From an uncultured Nioella sp. (lineage in GTDB: Bacteria; Pseudomonadota; Alphaproteobacteria; Rhodobacterales; Rhodobacteraceae): 64,000 bases of DNA. The stretch is taken from assembly GCA_947495575.1 (NCBI GenBank), contig CANLZL010000002.1, positions 496,001 through 560,000 on the forward strand. The letters run 5' to 3'. Within the stretch, counting starts at the first letter, position 1; the number at the start of each line of letters is the position of its first letter. The notes beneath the pieces are model-generated. The model searched no databases and was not told the origin of the DNA. It was given only the letters and a program-made list of their open reading frames with translations. Of the stretch, positions 55,135-64,000 are shown piece by piece. The translations under genes were made by a program, and so were the position numbers.

Positions 55135-56649
55135 ATGCTCGACCTCACGTACGAGACCCCAAAAGTAAAAACCATCGCTGGCGCCAAGCAGGATTGGGAG
55201 CTGGTGATTGGTATGGAAGTGCATGCGCAGGTGTCCTCGAACTCCAAGCTCTTTTCCGGCGCCTCCACCACCTTTGGGGCCGAGCCAAATTCGAACGTCG
55301 CTTTTGTTGACGCAGGCATGCCCGGCATGTTGCCTGTTATCAACGAGTTCTGCGTTGAGCAGGCGGTGCGCACCGGGTTGGGCCTCAAGGCTGATATCAA
55401 CCTGTTTTCTGCCTTCGATCGCAAGAACTATTTCTATCCTGACCTGCCGCAGGGCTATCAGATCTCTCAGCTTTACCACCCCATCGTGGGTGAAGGCGAA
55501 GTGCTGGTTGAGATGGGGGATGGCACGGCGCGTCTGGTCCGGATTGAACGCATCCATCTGGAACAGGACGCCGGTAAATCCATCCACGATATGGACCCGC
55601 ATATGTCGTTCGTCGACCTGAACCGCACCGGTGTGGCGCTGATGGAGATCGTCAGCCGCCCTGACATTCGCGGCCCGGAAGAGGCGGCGGCCTATGTCGT
55701 GAAACTGCGCCAGATCCTGCGTTACCTGGGCACTTGTGACGGCAACATGCAAAACGGCAATCTGCGCGCGGATGTGAACGTTTCGATCTGTCAGCCCGGC
55801 GCCTATGAGCGCTACCGCGAGACCGGCGATTTCGGCCATCTCGGCACACGCTGCGAGATCAAGAACATGAACTCGATGCGCTTTATCCAAGCGGCTATCG
55901 ACTATGAGGCGCGCCGTCAGATCAAGATCGTCGAAGGCGGCGGTTCGGTGGATCAGGAAACCCGGCTTTACGATCCCGACAAGAACGAAACACGGTCAAT
56001 GCGCTCCAAGGAAGAAGCGCATGATTACCGCTATTTCCCCTGCCCTGATCTGCTGCCATTGGAGATCGAACAGGATTGGGTCGATGGCATTGCTGCCAAC
56101 CTACCAGAACTGCCAGATCAGAAAAAAGCGCGATTCATCAGCGATTTCGGCCTCAGCGACTATGATGCCTCTGTCCTAACCGCTGAAACCCGCGATGCGG
56201 AATTTTTTGAGGCTGTGGTGGCCTATGCAGGCGACGGCAAGCTGGCCGCCAACTGGGTCATCAATGAATTGTTCGGCCGCCTGAAAAAAGATGACGCAAC
56301 CATCAAGGACAGCCCAATCGCGCCTGCCCGTCTGGCGCAAATCATCAAGCTGATCAAATCCGACACGATCTCGGGCAAGATTGCGAAGGATGTCTTTGAA
56401 ATCGCCTATAGCCAAGACCGCGACCCCGACGAAATCGTGGAAACGGAAGGCATGAAACAGGTGACCGATACCGGCGCGATTGAGGCTGCGGTAGATGAAA
56501 TTATCGCCGCCAACCCGGCCCAGGTTGAAAAGGCCAAAGAGAACCCGAAACTGGCGGGCTGGTTCGTTGGTCAGGTGATGAAAGCCACAGGTGGCAAGGC
56601 CAATCCGAAAGCGGTGAACCAAATCGTGGCGGCCAAGCTCAAGGGCTGA
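55135..56649 (+). CDS. gatB: Asp-tRNA(Asn)/Glu-tRNA(Gln) amidotransferase subunit B
   Basis: The 504-aa subunit binds mischarged tRNA and activates it in the GatCAB complex. Signatures: '[23 protein letters not shown]', '[18 protein letters not shown]' and '[12 protein letters not shown]', with a C-terminal tRNA-binding tail ending '[15 protein letters not shown]'. ATG 55135 follows CGGAGACC; ATG 55120 and 55078 are also in frame. GatC and GatA are not in the window. Confidence 0.95.
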   Translation: MLDLTYETPKVKTIAGAKQDWELVIGMEVHAQVSSNSKLFSGASTTFGAEPNSNVAFVDAGMPGMLPVINEFCVEQAVRTGLGLKADINLFSAFDRKNYFYPDLPQGYQISQLYHPIVGEGEVLVEMGDGTARLVRIERIHLEQDAGKSIHDMDPHMSFVDLNRTGVALMEIVSRPDIRGPEEAAAYVVKLRQILRYLGTCDGNMQNGNLRADVNVSICQPGAYERYRETGDFGHLGTRCEIKNMNSMRFIQAAIDYEARRQIKIVEGGGSVDQETRLYDPDKNETRSMRSKEEAHDYRYFPCPDLLPLEIEQDWVDGIAANLPELPDQKKARFISDFGLSDYDASVLTAETRDAEFFEAVVAYAGDGKLAANWVINELFGRLKKDDATIKDSPIAPARLAQIIKLIKSDTISGKIAKDVFEIAYSQDRDPDEIVETEGMKQVTDTGAIEAAVDEIIAANPAQVEKAKENPKLAGWFVGQVMKATGGKANPKAVNQIVAAKLKG

Positions 56650-57627
56650 TCAATGCACTTCGCAGGTCTGCTCCTGTAACATTTGCATCTCGCTGCTGCC
56701 TGAACGGGCAAAGATCGTGCCCGCCATACGGGTCCGCGCCATGGTGGAAATCTGGTACTCTTCTGCAACCCCGGCCCGGATCAAGACATCCGGCCCGGTC
56801 CCCCCATGGAATGCCACCTCGAACAACATTTCAAAGACGATATGGGCATCCCCATCGATCTCTGTCTGGCCTGTGACCGCTGAAATCAGCAGGGCAGGTT
56901 CAAAGCCGGCAGGCAAGGTTCCAAAACTCGACGCCAGGGCCGAAATCGTTTGAAAGACGCTCTCTTCATCGCCAGGGCGCAAGGCTGGCTGACCCTGGAC
57001 AACGTTCACGCCCGAGTAGAACCAACTGGGATTTGTGGGCACAACATTGTCGCGGATGGCAGCGATCAATTGCGCCTCAGGCGACCTTGGATTTGTAACC
57101 ATGCCTGAATTTGCTTCCAAATAATTGCCATCAGTCTGAAGCTCATACCGCAGGTTGTCATAGGAATCGCGATAAGTCAGCAGGCCCAAAACGGCCTCCG
57201 CCCCATCCCATGTCAGCGATATCGACAATTCGGATTCCGGGTCAATCGTCACATACTCAACTTCGGTCGCCCCGCCCTCATTGCGTGTGATTGAAATATC
57301 TTCTGTGTAACGCGGCGGGGTTCCGGGAATATCGATCGGAGCGTCCACAGTTGTTATGCAGGCCAATTCCTGTCGGGCGGGGGCCGCAATCTCGATGGCC
57401 CCAGCCAGCTGCGTAAGCACATGGTCATGCATCCCGAACTGGATGGTCCCGGCCGCGATGGCCGTTTGGGCCAGATCGTTCAGTCGCGCCAGGTCGACAT
57501 CTTGGCCTGCCAGGAATTCTTGAACCGTGCTGCGCAGTTCCGCAGCCTCCTCTTGCGAGATCTGGGGCGCAGCCATCAATGTCGACCCCGTCCCAACCAA
57601 AAGCGCCACCAAAGACATAACGCGCAT
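56650..57627 (-). CDS. Exported hypothetical protein
   Basis: The 325-aa protein has a signal peptide (ends 'STLMAAPQ') and a beta-rich mature part with no domain I recognise; 'LSISLTWDGAEAVLGLLTYRDSYDNLRYEL' is typical (in part). Two Cys (ELACITT, EQTCEVH) may pair. The ATG at 57627 follows AAAAGGAA and starts the signal peptide, so the longer open frame to 57873 is not used. Confidence 0.7.
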   Translation of the reverse strand: MRVMSLVALLVGTGSTLMAAPQISQEEAAELRSTVQEFLAGQDVDLARLNDLAQTAIAAGTIQFGMHDHVLTQLAGAIEIAAPARQELACITTVDAPIDIPGTPPRYTEDISITRNEGGATEVEYVTIDPESELSISLTWDGAEAVLGLLTYRDSYDNLRYELQTDGNYLEANSGMVTNPRSPEAQLIAAIRDNVVPTNPSWFYSGVNVVQGQPALRPGDEESVFQTISALASSFGTLPAGFEPALLISAVTGQTEIDGDAHIVFEMLFEVAFHGGTGPDVLIRAGVAEEYQISTMARTRMAGTIFARSGSSEMQMLQEQTCEVH

Positions 57628-57804
57628 TTCAAATTCCTTTTGTAAAAAATCTAGTCCCCAGCAGTGTAGCTGAACCGCCCTAAATGCCAAAATGAAGACG
57701 CAGATGCGCGTTTTCCGGCCAATCGCACCGATCCCCTTGGACAGTGCGTTCGCATTTGGGTATTGTCTGGTCCGAACTATCGAATTTCCGAAGGTGGGCC
57801 GAGA

Positions 57805-58200
57805 ATGGCATTTTATGAATACAAGGTCGTCCCGGCCCCGGCGAAGGGCCAGAAGGCCAAAAAGCTGCGGCAACCGATTGATCGTTACGCCTTGGCCTTA
57901 TCCACCGTGATGAACGAAATGGCTGGCGAGGGGTGGGAATATGTCCGCGCCGAAAGCCTGCCATCAGAAGAACGCACCGGCCTGACCAAGCGCTCGGTCG
58001 TGACCCATAATCTATTGGTGTTCCGGCGTGAGCTTTTTGAAGATATTGACGATGATGAAGGGCACGAGGAAATCAACGCGCCTGTGTATCATGACCCTAC
58101 GCCAGAGCCGCATTTACCGCAGAACTTTGATGTTGCACCCACGCGCTCTGAACCGCCCCTGACCGGGTCAAACCGGGATCGTGATTTGGCCGCCGAGTAA
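57805..58200 (+). CDS. DUF4177 domain protein
   Basis: The 131-aa protein matches DUF4177: 'FYEYKVVPAPAKGQKAKKL', 'LSTVMNEMAGEGWEYVRAESLP' and 'THNLLVFRRE', followed by a disordered acidic/Pro-rich tail. Function unknown. Start at ATG 57805 (MAFYEY), where the family begins. Confidence 0.85.
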   Translation: MAFYEYKVVPAPAKGQKAKKLRQPIDRYALALSTVMNEMAGEGWEYVRAESLPSEERTGLTKRSVVTHNLLVFRRELFEDIDDDEGHEEINAPVYHDPTPEPHLPQNFDVAPTRSEPPLTGSNRDRDLAAE

Positions 58201-58203
58201 ATG

Positions 58204-58461
58204 CTACACACGAACAACAAGCGCCAATGCATGGATTTCGCTTAATAAATCCTTGCCAATTGCATCATGCACTGCGCGATGGCGCGCCAACCGGTTGAGG
58301 GAAGACAAGCCGTCAGCCTCGATCACTACACGGAAGTGGCTTTCACCTCCGTCCTGATATCCGGCGTGGCCCTGATGGGCCTCGCTTTCATCAATTACCT
58401 CCAGATGACGAGGCTTTAGGGCCGCATCCAATCGCGCGTGAATTTTCTGTTGTCTCGACAC
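58204..58461 (-). CDS. BolA family protein
   Basis: The 85-aa protein shows the BolA fold with 'HQGHAGYQDGGESHFRVVIEADGL' (in part) and 'LNRLARHRAVHDAIGKDLL', including the conserved His residues that bind a shared [2Fe-2S] cluster with monothiol glutaredoxins. It starts with GTG 58461 after AAGGGGC and is divergent from the J-domain gene. Confidence 0.9.
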   Translation of the reverse strand: MSRQQKIHARLDAALKPRHLEVIDESEAHQGHAGYQDGGESHFRVVIEADGLSSLNRLARHRAVHDAIGKDLLSEIHALALVVRV

Positions 58462-58538
58462 GATTAGTTGCCCCTTTGCTCTTCAATCTGCCGCAAAAAA
58501 CACTAGACTGCTTCTCCCGAGTCGAGAAGGGAAATACC

Positions 58539-59168
58539 ATGGCCGGAAATGATCCGTTTAATTTTGACCTGCGCGTGACGACAGACAAGAAAAAGCGCAA
58601 GACAGGTCGGCGCGGCATGTCTGGCGCCTTTGAGACATCACAACGTGTTTGCCACCAAGATGGCTGCGAAGAGGCGGGCCAGTATCGTGCGCCCCGCGCC
58701 CCGGACGTGTTGGATGATTTTCTTTGGTTTTGCAAAGACCACGTGCGTGAATACAACCTGAAATGGAACTTCTTCGAAGGCACAACCGAGGCCGAGATGG
58801 AAGCCCAAATGGAGCGTGACAAGGTTTGGGATCGTCCAACCAAAACCTTCAAGAAATCTACCGAAGAACGCGCCTGGGCCCGCCTTGGCATTGACGACGC
58901 CCATCAGGTTCTGGGTGAAAATGCCACCAAAAACGCAGGCAAATCAATCACAGGGTCAACCCGCCGCCTGCCACCAACCGAACGCCGGGCGATGGATATT
59001 CTGGACGCCAAAGATCACTGGACCAAGGCCGAGGTTCGCAAAGCCTATAAAAAGCTGATCAAAGTTCTGCATCCAGATATGAACGGCGGTGACCGTGGCC
59101 ATGAGGAACAGCTGCAGGAAGTTGTCTGGGCCTGGGACCAGATCAAGGAAAGCCGCAATTTCAAGTAA
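58539..59168 (+). CDS. J-domain protein
   Basis: The 209-aa protein has a C-terminal J domain (residues ~150-209) with 'AEVRKAYKKLIKVLHPDMNGGDRG' in part, including the HPD that activates DnaK ATPase. The N-terminal part has a Cys-containing segment (QRVCHQDGCEEAGQY, WFCKDH), perhaps a small zinc or iron site. No Gly/Phe or zinc-finger region of true DnaJ is present. ATG 58539 follows GAAGGGAA. It lies upstream of the BaiN-like gene and cobS. Confidence 0.87.
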   Translation: MAGNDPFNFDLRVTTDKKKRKTGRRGMSGAFETSQRVCHQDGCEEAGQYRAPRAPDVLDDFLWFCKDHVREYNLKWNFFEGTTEAEMEAQMERDKVWDRPTKTFKKSTEERAWARLGIDDAHQVLGENATKNAGKSITGSTRRLPPTERRAMDILDAKDHWTKAEVRKAYKKLIKVLHPDMNGGDRGHEEQLQEVVWAWDQIKESRNFK

Positions 59169-59220
59169 TTGGCGTCCTACGTCGTTTCCCTTACAAACGC
59201 CATCGGATTGGATTGTCTAA

Positions 59221-60423
59221 ATGCCTGACCATGTGGTCGAGACTCTGATCCTTGGCGCCGGGGCAGCGGGATTGATGTGTGCGGCCCATACCGGGCCGGA
59301 TACTTTGGTAATTGATCATGCAAAAGCGCCCGGCGAGAAAATTCGAATTTCAGGCGGCGGGCGCTGCAATTTCACCAACATGTTTGCGGGCCCTGAAAAT
59401 TTCCTCTCTGCGAACCCCCATTTTGCAAAGTCCGCCCTGAGCCGATACACTCAGTGGGATTTTGTCGACCTTGTCGGAAAACACGGCATCGCCTGGCATG
59501 AAAAGACACTTGGGCAACTTTTCTGCGATGGCTCATCAAAAGAAATCATCGGCATGTTGCTGGCGGAGATGGCTCCCGCCGAACTATGGCTGCGGACCGA
59601 GATCGGCCAGATCACCCAAACAGACACCGGGTTTCAGGTGCAATTGACGCGGGAAGGCCGCCCCGTTTCTGTCCGCACCCGAAATCTTGTCGTCGCAACG
59701 GGCGGAAAATCCATTCCCAAAATGGGTGCAACCGGGATCGGCTACAGCATTGCAACGCAGTTTGGACATGAAGTGATTGAAACCCGCCCAGGCCTTGTTC
59801 CTTTTACATTCGACGAGCACCAAAAGGCGGCTTTCAAGTCCCTGGCGGGCACAGCAGTCCCCACTGTTACGTCCTGTGATGTTGCCAGTTTCGAAGAGGC
59901 CGTCCTTTTTACGCATCGTGGCCTGTCTGGTCCTGCGATTCTGCAGATCAGTTCTTTTTGGCAGGAAGGTAAGTCAATTTCGATCCAGCTTTGTCCTGGC
60001 CAGGATCTTTTTGAGACCTTGCGCTCACGCCGCCAAACGGCAGGTGCCAAGGCGCTGACAACAGTCCTGGCCGACTTTTTGCCACGTACCCTCGTATTGC
60101 ATCTGGCCAAGGAGTGGCGCCTGCAAGGGAACCTCGCCGACCAGTCTGACAAAGCACTGAAGGCGCTCGCACACAACTTGGAGAACTGGAGCCTCACGCC
60201 AACTTCGACAGAAGGGTATCGCACGGCAGAGGTCACGCTTGGCGGCGTCTCTACAGATCAGATTTCGTCCAAAACCATGGAATCGCGGCTATGTCCTGGC
60301 CTTTTCCTGATAGGCGAAGTGGTGGACGTCACCGGTTGGCTGGGCGGCTACAACTTCCAATGGGCCTGGTCCTCGGCTGTGGCGGCCGGCCGTGCCATTT
60401 CGACCAAAACCTCTGGCAGATAA
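59221..60423 (+). CDS. BaiN/HI0933-like NAD(P)/FAD-dependent oxidoreductase
   Basis: The 400-aa flavoprotein has 'ETLILGAGAAGLMCAA', 'GEKIRISGGGRCNFTN' and 'LVVATGGKSIPKMGATGIGY', with 'TGWLGGYNFQWAWSSAVAAG' at the end. These are hallmarks of the HI0933 family, distinguished by the ~200-residue insertion. BaiN acts in bile-acid metabolism, but most members have no assigned reaction. Confidence 0.87.
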   Translation: MPDHVVETLILGAGAAGLMCAAHTGPDTLVIDHAKAPGEKIRISGGGRCNFTNMFAGPENFLSANPHFAKSALSRYTQWDFVDLVGKHGIAWHEKTLGQLFCDGSSKEIIGMLLAEMAPAELWLRTEIGQITQTDTGFQVQLTREGRPVSVRTRNLVVATGGKSIPKMGATGIGYSIATQFGHEVIETRPGLVPFTFDEHQKAAFKSLAGTAVPTVTSCDVASFEEAVLFTHRGLSGPAILQISSFWQEGKSISIQLCPGQDLFETLRSRRQTAGAKALTTVLADFLPRTLVLHLAKEWRLQGNLADQSDKALKALAHNLENWSLTPTSTEGYRTAEVTLGGVSTDQISSKTMESRLCPGLFLIGEVVDVTGWLGGYNFQWAWSSAVAAGRAISTKTSGR

Positions 60424-60586
60424 GTCTCATTTTTCGCCCAATTTGTAGGTTACAGCAGGCCAGCTGGTAGATTCCGCAACGCCAGTCGCCGCATCACTGC
60501 AGTCGCGACCCCGCGCCCCTTGCAGCGGCGCAAAAATTCGTGCAGCTACGCCCGGTAGGAATTCGCGATACGAAGGGGCCGGTGCC

Positions 60587-61558
60587 ATGACAACCGATGT
60601 AAAACCGACCGAAGACATCTCTGTCCGGGATATGTTCGGCATCGACACCGAGATGAAGGTCAAAGGCTTTGCCGAGGCCTCGGATCGGGTCCCAGAGATC
60701 GACCCGACCTATAAGTTCGACCCTGATACCACTTTGGCGATTTTGGCAGGTTTTTCCGCCAATCGCCGCGTGATGATTCAAGGCTATCACGGTACGGGTA
60801 AATCGACCCATATCGAACAGGTTGCCGCCCGTCTGAAATGGCCGTCGGTGCGTGTAAACCTCGACAGCCATATTTCCCGGATCGACCTGATCGGTAAGGA
60901 TGCGATTAAGCTAAAAGACGGCAAGCAGGTGACAGAGTTCCACGAAGGCATCCTGCCATGGGCGCTGCGCAATCCTGTCGCCATCGTGTTTGACGAATAT
61001 GATGCCGGCCGCGCTGACGTGATGTTTGTGATCCAGCGGATTTTGGAACATGATGGCAAGCTGACCCTTTTGGATCAGAACGAGATCATCACGCCGAACC
61101 CCTTTTTCCGCATGTTCGCCACGGCCAATACTGTTGGTCTGGGCGACACGACCGGCCTCTATCACGGCGTACAGCAGATCAACCAAGCGCAGATGGACCG
61201 CTGGTCGCTGGTTGCAACGCTGAACTACCTCAGCCATGACGCGGAAACCGCGATCGTTCTGTCCAAGAACCCGCATTACAACACCGCTCAGGGCCGCCAA
61301 CAGATCAGCCAGATGGTGACCGTTGCCGACCTGACCCGAACCGCATTCATGAATGGCGAGCTGTCGACAGTGATGAGCCCGCGAACGGTGATCAACTGGG
61401 CCCAAAACGCCGAGATCTTCCGTAATGTTGGCTACGCCTTCCGACTGAGCTTCCTCAATAAATGTGATGAGCTGGAACGCCAGACCGTGGCAGAGTTTTA
61501 CCAGCGTTGCTTTGACGAAGAACTGCCTGAAAGTGCAGCCTCGATGAGCATGGGCTGA
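60587..61558 (+). CDS. cobS: Aerobic cobaltochelatase subunit CobS
   Basis: The 323-aa AAA+ protein works with CobT (and CobN) to insert cobalt into hydrogenobyrinic acid a,c-diamide in vitamin B12 synthesis. Walker A 'GYHGTGKST' and Walker B '[10 protein letters not shown]' are visible, and '[19 protein letters not shown]' is the sensor 1 region. A terminator follows directly at 61608, so it is not co-transcribed with cobT, 2.3 kb downstream. Confidence 0.94.
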   Translation: MTTDVKPTEDISVRDMFGIDTEMKVKGFAEASDRVPEIDPTYKFDPDTTLAILAGFSANRRVMIQGYHGTGKSTHIEQVAARLKWPSVRVNLDSHISRIDLIGKDAIKLKDGKQVTEFHEGILPWALRNPVAIVFDEYDAGRADVMFVIQRILEHDGKLTLLDQNEIITPNPFFRMFATANTVGLGDTTGLYHGVQQINQAQMDRWSLVATLNYLSHDAETAIVLSKNPHYNTAQGRQQISQMVTVADLTRTAFMNGELSTVMSPRTVINWAQNAEIFRNVGYAFRLSFLNKCDELERQTVAEFYQRCFDEELPESAASMSMG

Positions 61559-61607
61559 GATCGGCACCACTGATCATCGCCATCACAGAAATGAATTTGC
61601 ATCCCCA

Positions 61608-61644
61608 GGGGCGGTCAGATTGACTGCCCCTTGATCTTTTTACG
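61608..61644 (+). terminator. Intrinsic terminator after cobS
   Basis: GGGGCGGTCA (61608-61617) pairs with TGACTGCCCC (61621-61630) with a GAT loop (one wobble pair), followed by TTGATCTTTTT. Confidence 0.75.
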
Positions 61645-61652
61645 GAGGGCAC

Positions 61653-62333
61653 ATGCATATCGGTTTGATCGGCGGCATCGGCGTGGCCGCAACCATCGTT
61701 TATTACCAACGTTTGACCAAGGCGATTGAAGCGCGTGGAGCAATGCCTGACCTCACGATCGTCCATTCTGACGCCAAGACACTGGTGGCCAATAACCTGG
61801 CGGATCGGCGGAGCGAACAGGCGGCGGTATTTGCTCCGCTATTACACCGTTTGAAAGACGCCGGCGCCGATTGCGCTGCAATCACCTCTCTCGGCGGGCA
61901 TTTTTGTTTTGAAGAAACCAGGGCGCTGTCACCGCTACCGCTGGTCTCTGCGGTCAGCCCGCTCGACACTTATTTCGCGTCACAAGGAATTGGCACGATC
62001 GGCCTGTTAGGCACGCAGGTTGTCATGGCCACCCGACTCTATGGCCAATTGACTCAGACCCAAGCCATTGCGCTGGACCGCGAGAGTGAGCAGTTGGGCC
62101 AGCGATATATCGATATGGCCGTGTCCGGGGTTTGTACAGAGACGCAACGCGCCACCTTTCTTGCTGCTGGCGCGCGGATGATGGCGGCAGGCGCGGATGC
62201 AATTGTGCTGGCAGGCACAGACCTAAACCTTGCCTTTAACGGGCGCGACCCAGGCTACCCCGTTATCGACGCGCTGGATGTCCATGTTGATCTATTGGCA
62301 GATATCGCGACCGGGCATGCGCCAATCCCCTGA
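61653..62333 (+). CDS. Aspartate/glutamate racemase-family protein lacking both catalytic Cys
   Basis: The 226-aa protein has the Asp/Glu racemase fold: 'HIGLIGGIGVAATIVYYQRL', 'GADCAAITSLGGHF' and 'GADAIVLAGTDLNLAF'. In active members the second and third motifs carry the catalytic cysteines (…CNT.H… and …GCTE…). Here those positions read Ser79 and Gly188, so PLP-free two-Cys racemization should not occur. It may have lost or changed its reaction. CGGAGGG precedes ATG 61653. Confidence 0.78.
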   Translation: MHIGLIGGIGVAATIVYYQRLTKAIEARGAMPDLTIVHSDAKTLVANNLADRRSEQAAVFAPLLHRLKDAGADCAAITSLGGHFCFEETRALSPLPLVSAVSPLDTYFASQGIGTIGLLGTQVVMATRLYGQLTQTQAIALDRESEQLGQRYIDMAVSGVCTETQRATFLAAGARMMAAGADAIVLAGTDLNLAFNGRDPGYPVIDALDVHVDLLADIATGHAPIP

Positions 62334-62419
62334 AAACAGGCGATGATTTCTGGTCACGCTTTCAAAAGTTTTCAAACTGCTTAGTTGATTGGCAATTTTT
62401 TCCGGTCAATGATGCAATC

Positions 62420-62809
62420 ATGAGCGGTTTGAAAACAATTCATCTCGCCCTGCCTTGCATGATGGCGCTTTTGGCCCCTCCCGCCCCGGCCTCCAATATC
62501 TCTGAGCTTACATTGACCTTTGCAGGGTGCGCCGGGCGGCTTTCCGCGCAGATGGAACACCAATGGCTGTTCTCTGATCCGGCGTCTGAGCGAACTGAAG
62601 CACACCGCGCTGCGATGATCAGTCTGATAGAGGCCGTGATGCCCGAAGATCAGGGGCGCCAGGTTCTGGCCCATCGGATAGCGGCGAAACAGGCGCATGC
62701 ACAGCTGCTGACGCGTGCATCGTTTAATCAAGACGACGGCGACGCGCATTGGGCGTTGACGCGTGCGGAACAAGAAATTGCCACTTGCCTTAGCCTGATC
62801 CTGACCTGA
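62420..62809 (+). CDS. Exported hypothetical protein
   Basis: The 129-aa protein has a signal peptide (ends 'APASN') and a helical mature part with two Cys (FAGCAGRL, ATCLSLI). No domain recognised. It belongs to a run of three small exported proteins before cobT. Confidence 0.65.
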   Translation: MSGLKTIHLALPCMMALLAPPAPASNISELTLTFAGCAGRLSAQMEHQWLFSDPASERTEAHRAAMISLIEAVMPEDQGRQVLAHRIAAKQAHAQLLTRASFNQDDGDAHWALTRAEQEIATCLSLILT

Positions 62810-62877
62810 GCCTTTTTGCAAAGGCACTTCTCTCGCGCTACGATCTCAGAATATTATTAATCATTTCAGGATTTCTC

Positions 62878-63522
62878 ATGCGTTTGTTCTTCGCCGCCCT
62901 GCCCTTGCTTTTGCCTGCCCCCTCAGTTGCACAGGGTCTATCACCTTCAGAAACAACTGCCCTGCCCCGCGTCATTGACCACTTGTGTCACAACATTCAC
63001 GACCTCAATGGTTGCGAAAACATCTTTCTGCTGGAAAACATCGAAGAGCCGGATACCGCTGACCTGATCGTTCTGCCCGACCGTCGGACAGATGCAGAAG
63101 ATCCGCTACTGATCCTGCGAAGCGTGGCCTTCAACGGGGCAATGTGGGGCATGTCGCCATCCCTTGAGGCCGCAGGAGAAGGGTTCACGCTCCACTCTGA
63201 ACAAACCGGCATTGGCCGCCATCCCTGGCACGAATCCCTGACAGTCAGATGGATCGACGATGCGTTTTATGTCACGGCCTATGCCTTCTCGACTTATGAT
63301 CGCATCCTTGCGGCCTCAGCCAATTGCAGCCTTGATATTCTGGGCGGATACGCTTCGACCGAGCTATCACTGGTTGATATGGATACAGAAGCCGATGAGG
63401 TCACAGGGCGCAGCTGGTCAGTAGAAATGGAGTTGATTCCGATCACGGATTGGCGTGCCTTTATGGGAACGCCCGAGCCCTGCGCGGTCATAATGAATGC
63501 GTTTTACGAGGCAACCTTTTGA
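62878..63522 (+). CDS. Exported hypothetical protein
   Basis: The 214-aa protein has a signal peptide (ends 'SVAQG') and four to six Cys in the mature part ('HLCHNIHDLNGCENIF', 'ANCSLDI', 'EPCAVIM'). No domain recognised. Its stop overlaps the next start (TTGA), suggesting coupled translation. Confidence 0.65.
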   Translation: MRLFFAALPLLLPAPSVAQGLSPSETTALPRVIDHLCHNIHDLNGCENIFLLENIEEPDTADLIVLPDRRTDAEDPLLILRSVAFNGAMWGMSPSLEAAGEGFTLHSEQTGIGRHPWHESLTVRWIDDAFYVTAYAFSTYDRILAASANCSLDILGGYASTELSLVDMDTEADEVTGRSWSVEMELIPITDWRAFMGTPEPCAVIMNAFYEATF

Positions 63523-63782
63523 TCCAATTTCCGATCATGTTTCTATCAATCTGGGCGGCACTTGGCCGCGAGGACCCTCGCATAGCTGAGGCAGAGGCCA
63601 TCGCCGAGGCAACCTGTGCATGCGTCTACCTGGCATGTGCTATGGATGCTTCCGGCCAACTTCTTGAAGGTCGCGGTTTGGAACAAGAGGATTATGCAAA
63701 CCTTTCTGAGGAACAAATCGCGCGCTATGGCGCCGCCGTCGAAGCCGCCCGCGCCTGCGTAAGGGCGCAGATATTGGAATAG
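63519..63782 (+). CDS. Small hypothetical protein, likely exported
   Basis: The 87-aa frame starts with TTG 63519 in a TTGA overlap with the preceding stop, after GAGG; ATG 63537 is the alternative. It reads a hydrophobic start (IQFPIMFLSIWAAL) and an Ala-rich body with three Cys (ATCACVYLAC) and 'ARACVRAQI'. Function unknown. Confidence 0.5.
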   Translation: MIQFPIMFLSIWAALGREDPRIAEAEAIAEATCACVYLACAMDASGQLLEGRGLEQEDYANLSEEQIARYGAAVEAARACVRAQILE

Positions 63783-63852
63783 GGTGACGCGCCGCATCTG
63801 GACTGATCGAATCCGCTTTCCAAGAAGGCCACCCGGCCCTAAATTGCGGATC

Positions 63853-64000
63853 ATGAAAAAGCCGAGCGATAATCCAGCCGATCCGTTTAAAAAGGCGCTT
63901 GCCGAAACCACTCGGGTCATGGCCGACAACCCTGATCTCGATGTCAGCTTCTCCGTTGACCCACCGGGTGTGAACGGTGACACCGTGCGCTTGCCACAGG
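63853..64000 (+). CDS. cobT: Aerobic cobaltochelatase subunit CobT, N-terminal part (cut by window edge)
   Basis: From ATG 63853 the frame reads 49 codons ('MKKPSDNPADPFKKALAETTR', in part, and 'SFSVDPPGVNGDTVRLPQ'), the typical CobT start, before the window ends. Together with cobS it forms the AAA+ part of the cobalt chelatase. Confidence 0.85.
   Translation, partial: MKKPSDNPADPFKKALAETTRVMADNPDLDVSFSVDPPGVNGDTVRLPQ

Noticed and set aside
55051-55890. 279-codon frame antisense to gatB
   Set aside because: Overlaps a certain gene over its whole length and has no recognisable domain.

Overview
The window looks like a chromosomal segment of a marine-type alphaproteobacterium of the order Rhodobacterales (Roseobacter/Rhodobacteraceae). 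This rests on gene content read from the sequence: an aerobic cobaltochelatase pair (CobS, start of CobT), a TakP-like TRAP transporter with a Tat signal, Roseobacter-type FliG, MttB/DMGDH-family methylamine genes, GlcB with a GlcG-like protein, and many small conserved secreted proteins. No rRNA, tRNA, CRISPR array or intact insertion sequence was seen.

Bases 1-11,880 are accessory and visibly AT-richer than the rest. They open with an IclR regulator (cut by the window edge) divergent from two truncated genes: an N-terminal scrap of a trimethylamine methyltransferase and a dimethylglycine-dehydrogenase-like FAD protein lacking its usual C-terminal half. A diverged 61-bp repeat lies before and after a cassette (2.7-6.6 kb) with a small membrane protein, a secreted seven-repeat Cys/Trp protein, a DgcN-like N-acetyltransferase translationally coupled to an alanine/ornithine-racemase-like enzyme, and a small basic protein. 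Next is a tight four-gene operon on the minus strand (10820 to 7004): a 69-aa protein, a 657-aa protein with an HELSH metallopeptidase motif, an unrecognised ~243-aa protein and a SIR2-domain protein. This is the best candidate for an undescribed (probably anti-phage) system. Decayed coding sequence and short direct repeats fill 10.8-11.8 kb.

Bases 11,880-32,850 are core genome: DUF2852 and RDD membrane proteins, the Bpt aminoacyl-protein transferase, a TRAP operon (SBP, small permease, unusually large permease), ilvB behind an Ile/Leu/Val leader-peptide attenuator, a TPR-sulfotransferase and a GT87-like protein lying between ilvB and ilvN, an EF-hand protein divergent from an ECF sigma factor, a lytic transglycosylase divergent from ssb, an aminotransferase, a PpiD-like chaperone, trpE and a LysR regulator.

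Bases 32,850-64,000 hold a methyltransferase, purB, argC-nudix, an orphan fliG, a class I amidotransferase, RidA, a cytochrome P450, a GlcG-like protein, malate synthase G, a WYL regulator with two VOC proteins, pepN, two tandem lysozyme-like paralogues, a PanD-like decarboxylase whose C-terminal extension recurs in a separate small gene nearby, an L,D-transpeptidase-like protein, gatB, bolA divergent from a J-domain protein, a BaiN-like flavoprotein, cobS, a racemase-like protein that seems to lack both catalytic cysteines, and the first codons of cobT. Several start codons were moved inward from the longest open frame on the basis of ribosome-binding sites or family alignment; each case is stated.
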